A DNA stretch of 64,000 nucleotides from Hemibagrus wyckioides (lineage: Eukaryota > Chordata > Actinopteri > Siluriformes > Bagridae): contig NC_080723.1 in the NCBI RefSeq assembly GCF_019097595.1, positions 8,283,011-8,347,010 on the forward strand, in the 5' to 3' direction. The notes under the pieces are model-generated. The model had not been told where the DNA came from and ran no database searches. It saw nothing but the letters and a program-made list of their open reading frames with translations. Shown one piece after another: positions 63,060 through 64,000 of the stretch. Every line of letters begins with the position of its first letter. Positions within the stretch are counted from its first letter, which is position 1. The position numbers and the translations under genes were made by a program.

Positions 63060-63489
63060 GTGGACTGAATGTGTAGAGCTGCTTTAATCTCTCACTGCAG
63101 CGGAGGTGCTGAAAGGGTTAAGCAGCAAAGCTCCTACATACTCACACAGAGAGAGAGAGCGAGAGAGAGAGAGAGAGAGAGAAGCAGAAACGAGAGAAGG
63201 CTTTACAGTATTAAGGGCTGTAGTGCTGCATGGCTGCGGAGACAGTCGTCCTCTCTGGATGGGAGTATCCATAGTAACCAGGCAGAGGGAGGACGTGGAG
63301 CGCCGGACCAAGAGCGAGGGAGCGAGCAAATGGGATAGAAGGGAAGAAAGATTGAAAACGATAGAGAGAGAAAGCGAGAGAGGGGAGGAGAGTGACTGAG
63401 AGAGACATGTTGAAACGGAGACTTCCGTAGCTGGAAGAAGGTCCCTGTGAACTGGAGTAGCGTGAGCCAACCGGAGAAAGAGAAGGAGA
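63060..63489 (+). promoter_or_regulatory. Possible alternative promoter and untranslated first exon
   Basis: A GA-rich but CpG-containing segment (gtggagcgccggaccaagag, agcgagggagcgagcaaatg) ends in a strong donor ggaga|gtaagt at 63489/63490. It holds only short ORFs, for example ATG at 63408 that stops after seven codons, so it would be a 5' untranslated exon. ANKS1B is known to use several promoters, which makes this plausible as the start of a later-beginning isoform. There is no direct proof; GA-rich intronic sequence with a chance donor is the alternative. Confidence 0.3.
63147..63183. repeat. (GA)n microsatellite
   Basis: GA run with one GC break, inside the possible 5' exon region. 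Further (CT)n-(CA)n at about 63750-63838 and (GT)n at 63917-63944 lie just downstream. Confidence 0.93.
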
Positions 63490-63782
63490 GTAAGTAACAA
63501 GGGTTTTCTACATCAATGCATCCTTTCAGAACGTGTATGTGACTCATCTTCTCGCTGTAATATTACTGCCATCTTAGGAAAAGAAAAAGGGAGAAAGACA
63601 GAAGGAGAAAAAGAGAGAGGAAGAAAGAGAGGGAAAGAGAGAGAGAGAGAGATATTCTCTGTGTATGAAGCTACTTTGTCATGTAGTGAACGGTCTCCCA
63701 TGGTCTTACTGTCTCAGGTCACGCACAGTTTCATCTGCAATAAAGCTAGGTGAGTTCTCTCTCTCTTTCTCTCTTTCTCTCG

Positions 63783-63838
<56 letters not shown>

Positions 63839-64000
63839 TTATGGTTGCTGCCTTTAATTTCTTTCTGCAGATTTAATCTGGTTTTACTCACTTTCTATCA
63901 GTTTAAAAGTGTGTGTTTCTGTGTGTGTGTGTGTGTGTGTGTGTGCGCACGCATGCACCCTCCTGTCCTCATGTACCCGAGGTCACTTGGTGTGCAGGTG

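Larger units (their letters stand above)
51762..64000 (+). other. anks1b intron after the SAM2-start exon (to end of window)
   Basis: About 12.2 kb with no further anks1b coding exon recognised. Contents: (GA)n (52940-52991), an uncharacterised repeat (53345-53880), (GT)n-(GA)n (54048-54098), a C-rich/CA tract (54232-54293), the 32-bp minisatellite (54611-55475), a non-autonomous Tc1-like element (56815-57263), (TA)n (58470-58518), (CT)n/(CA)n (59258-59340), a complete Tc1-like transposon (59872-61119), (GA)n (61183-61210), a repeat tail (61280-61370), (AGATA)n (62418-62525) and a GA-rich segment with a possible 5' exon (63060-63489). I see nothing recognisable in 57300-58440. Confidence 0.65.

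Overview
This is vertebrate nuclear DNA, almost certainly from a ray-finned fish. The signs are small GT-AG exons separated by multi-kilobase AT-rich introns, very dense microsatellites, tRNA-derived SINEs with the 'cccttgagcaaggccctta' core, common teleost retroelement tails, and Tc1-like DNA transposons. The repeat mix resembles catfish, but that is only an impression from sequence style. There are no prokaryotic genes or operons.

The window lies inside one large plus-strand gene, which I identify as anks1b (ANKS1B, also called AIDA-1 or EB-1). It encodes a neuronal ankyrin-repeat/SAM/PTB scaffold of the postsynaptic density. Eight coding exons are readable: 6533-6686, 13389-13525, 21770-21956, 33534-34090, 37532-37604, 39086-39325, 49461-49559 and 51609-51761. 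The first five join in frame (phases 0-1, 1-0, 0-1, 1-0, 0-1) and encode the disordered linker between the N-terminal ankyrin repeats (upstream of the window) and the SAM domains. The exon at 39086-39325 starts with its own well-placed ATG and matches the N-terminus of short AIDA-1 isoforms (MMWQC...), so it marks an internal promoter. It joins in frame to 49461-49559 (completing SAM1) and 51609-51761 (start of SAM2). The rest of SAM2 and the PTB domain must lie beyond position 64000. A GA-rich segment ending in a strong donor near 63489 could be another alternative 5' exon.

The rest is intron with mobile and repetitive DNA. The clearest element is a structurally complete Tc1-like transposon at 59872-61119: 29-bp perfect terminal inverted repeats, flanking TA, and an uninterrupted 343-residue DD34E transposase on the minus strand. 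Related decayed or non-autonomous pieces lie near 22021, 43654 and 56815. SINEs lie near 9818, 26010, 32121, 36279 and 40748. Retroelement tails lie near 16621, 40425, 44270, 49870 and 50953. A 27-copy, 32-bp minisatellite spans 54611-55475.

The most interesting features are where simple repeats touch splice sites: (ATCT)n supplies the acceptor tract of the 13389 exon, (CA)n follows its donor, the 37604 donor sits at the head of a (GT)n run, and (TG)n precedes the 51609 acceptor. The pyrimidine-rich internal promoter region, a nested hairpin at 15937-16012 and a duplicated telomere-like block at 6917-7006 also stand out. I found no convincing new gene system.
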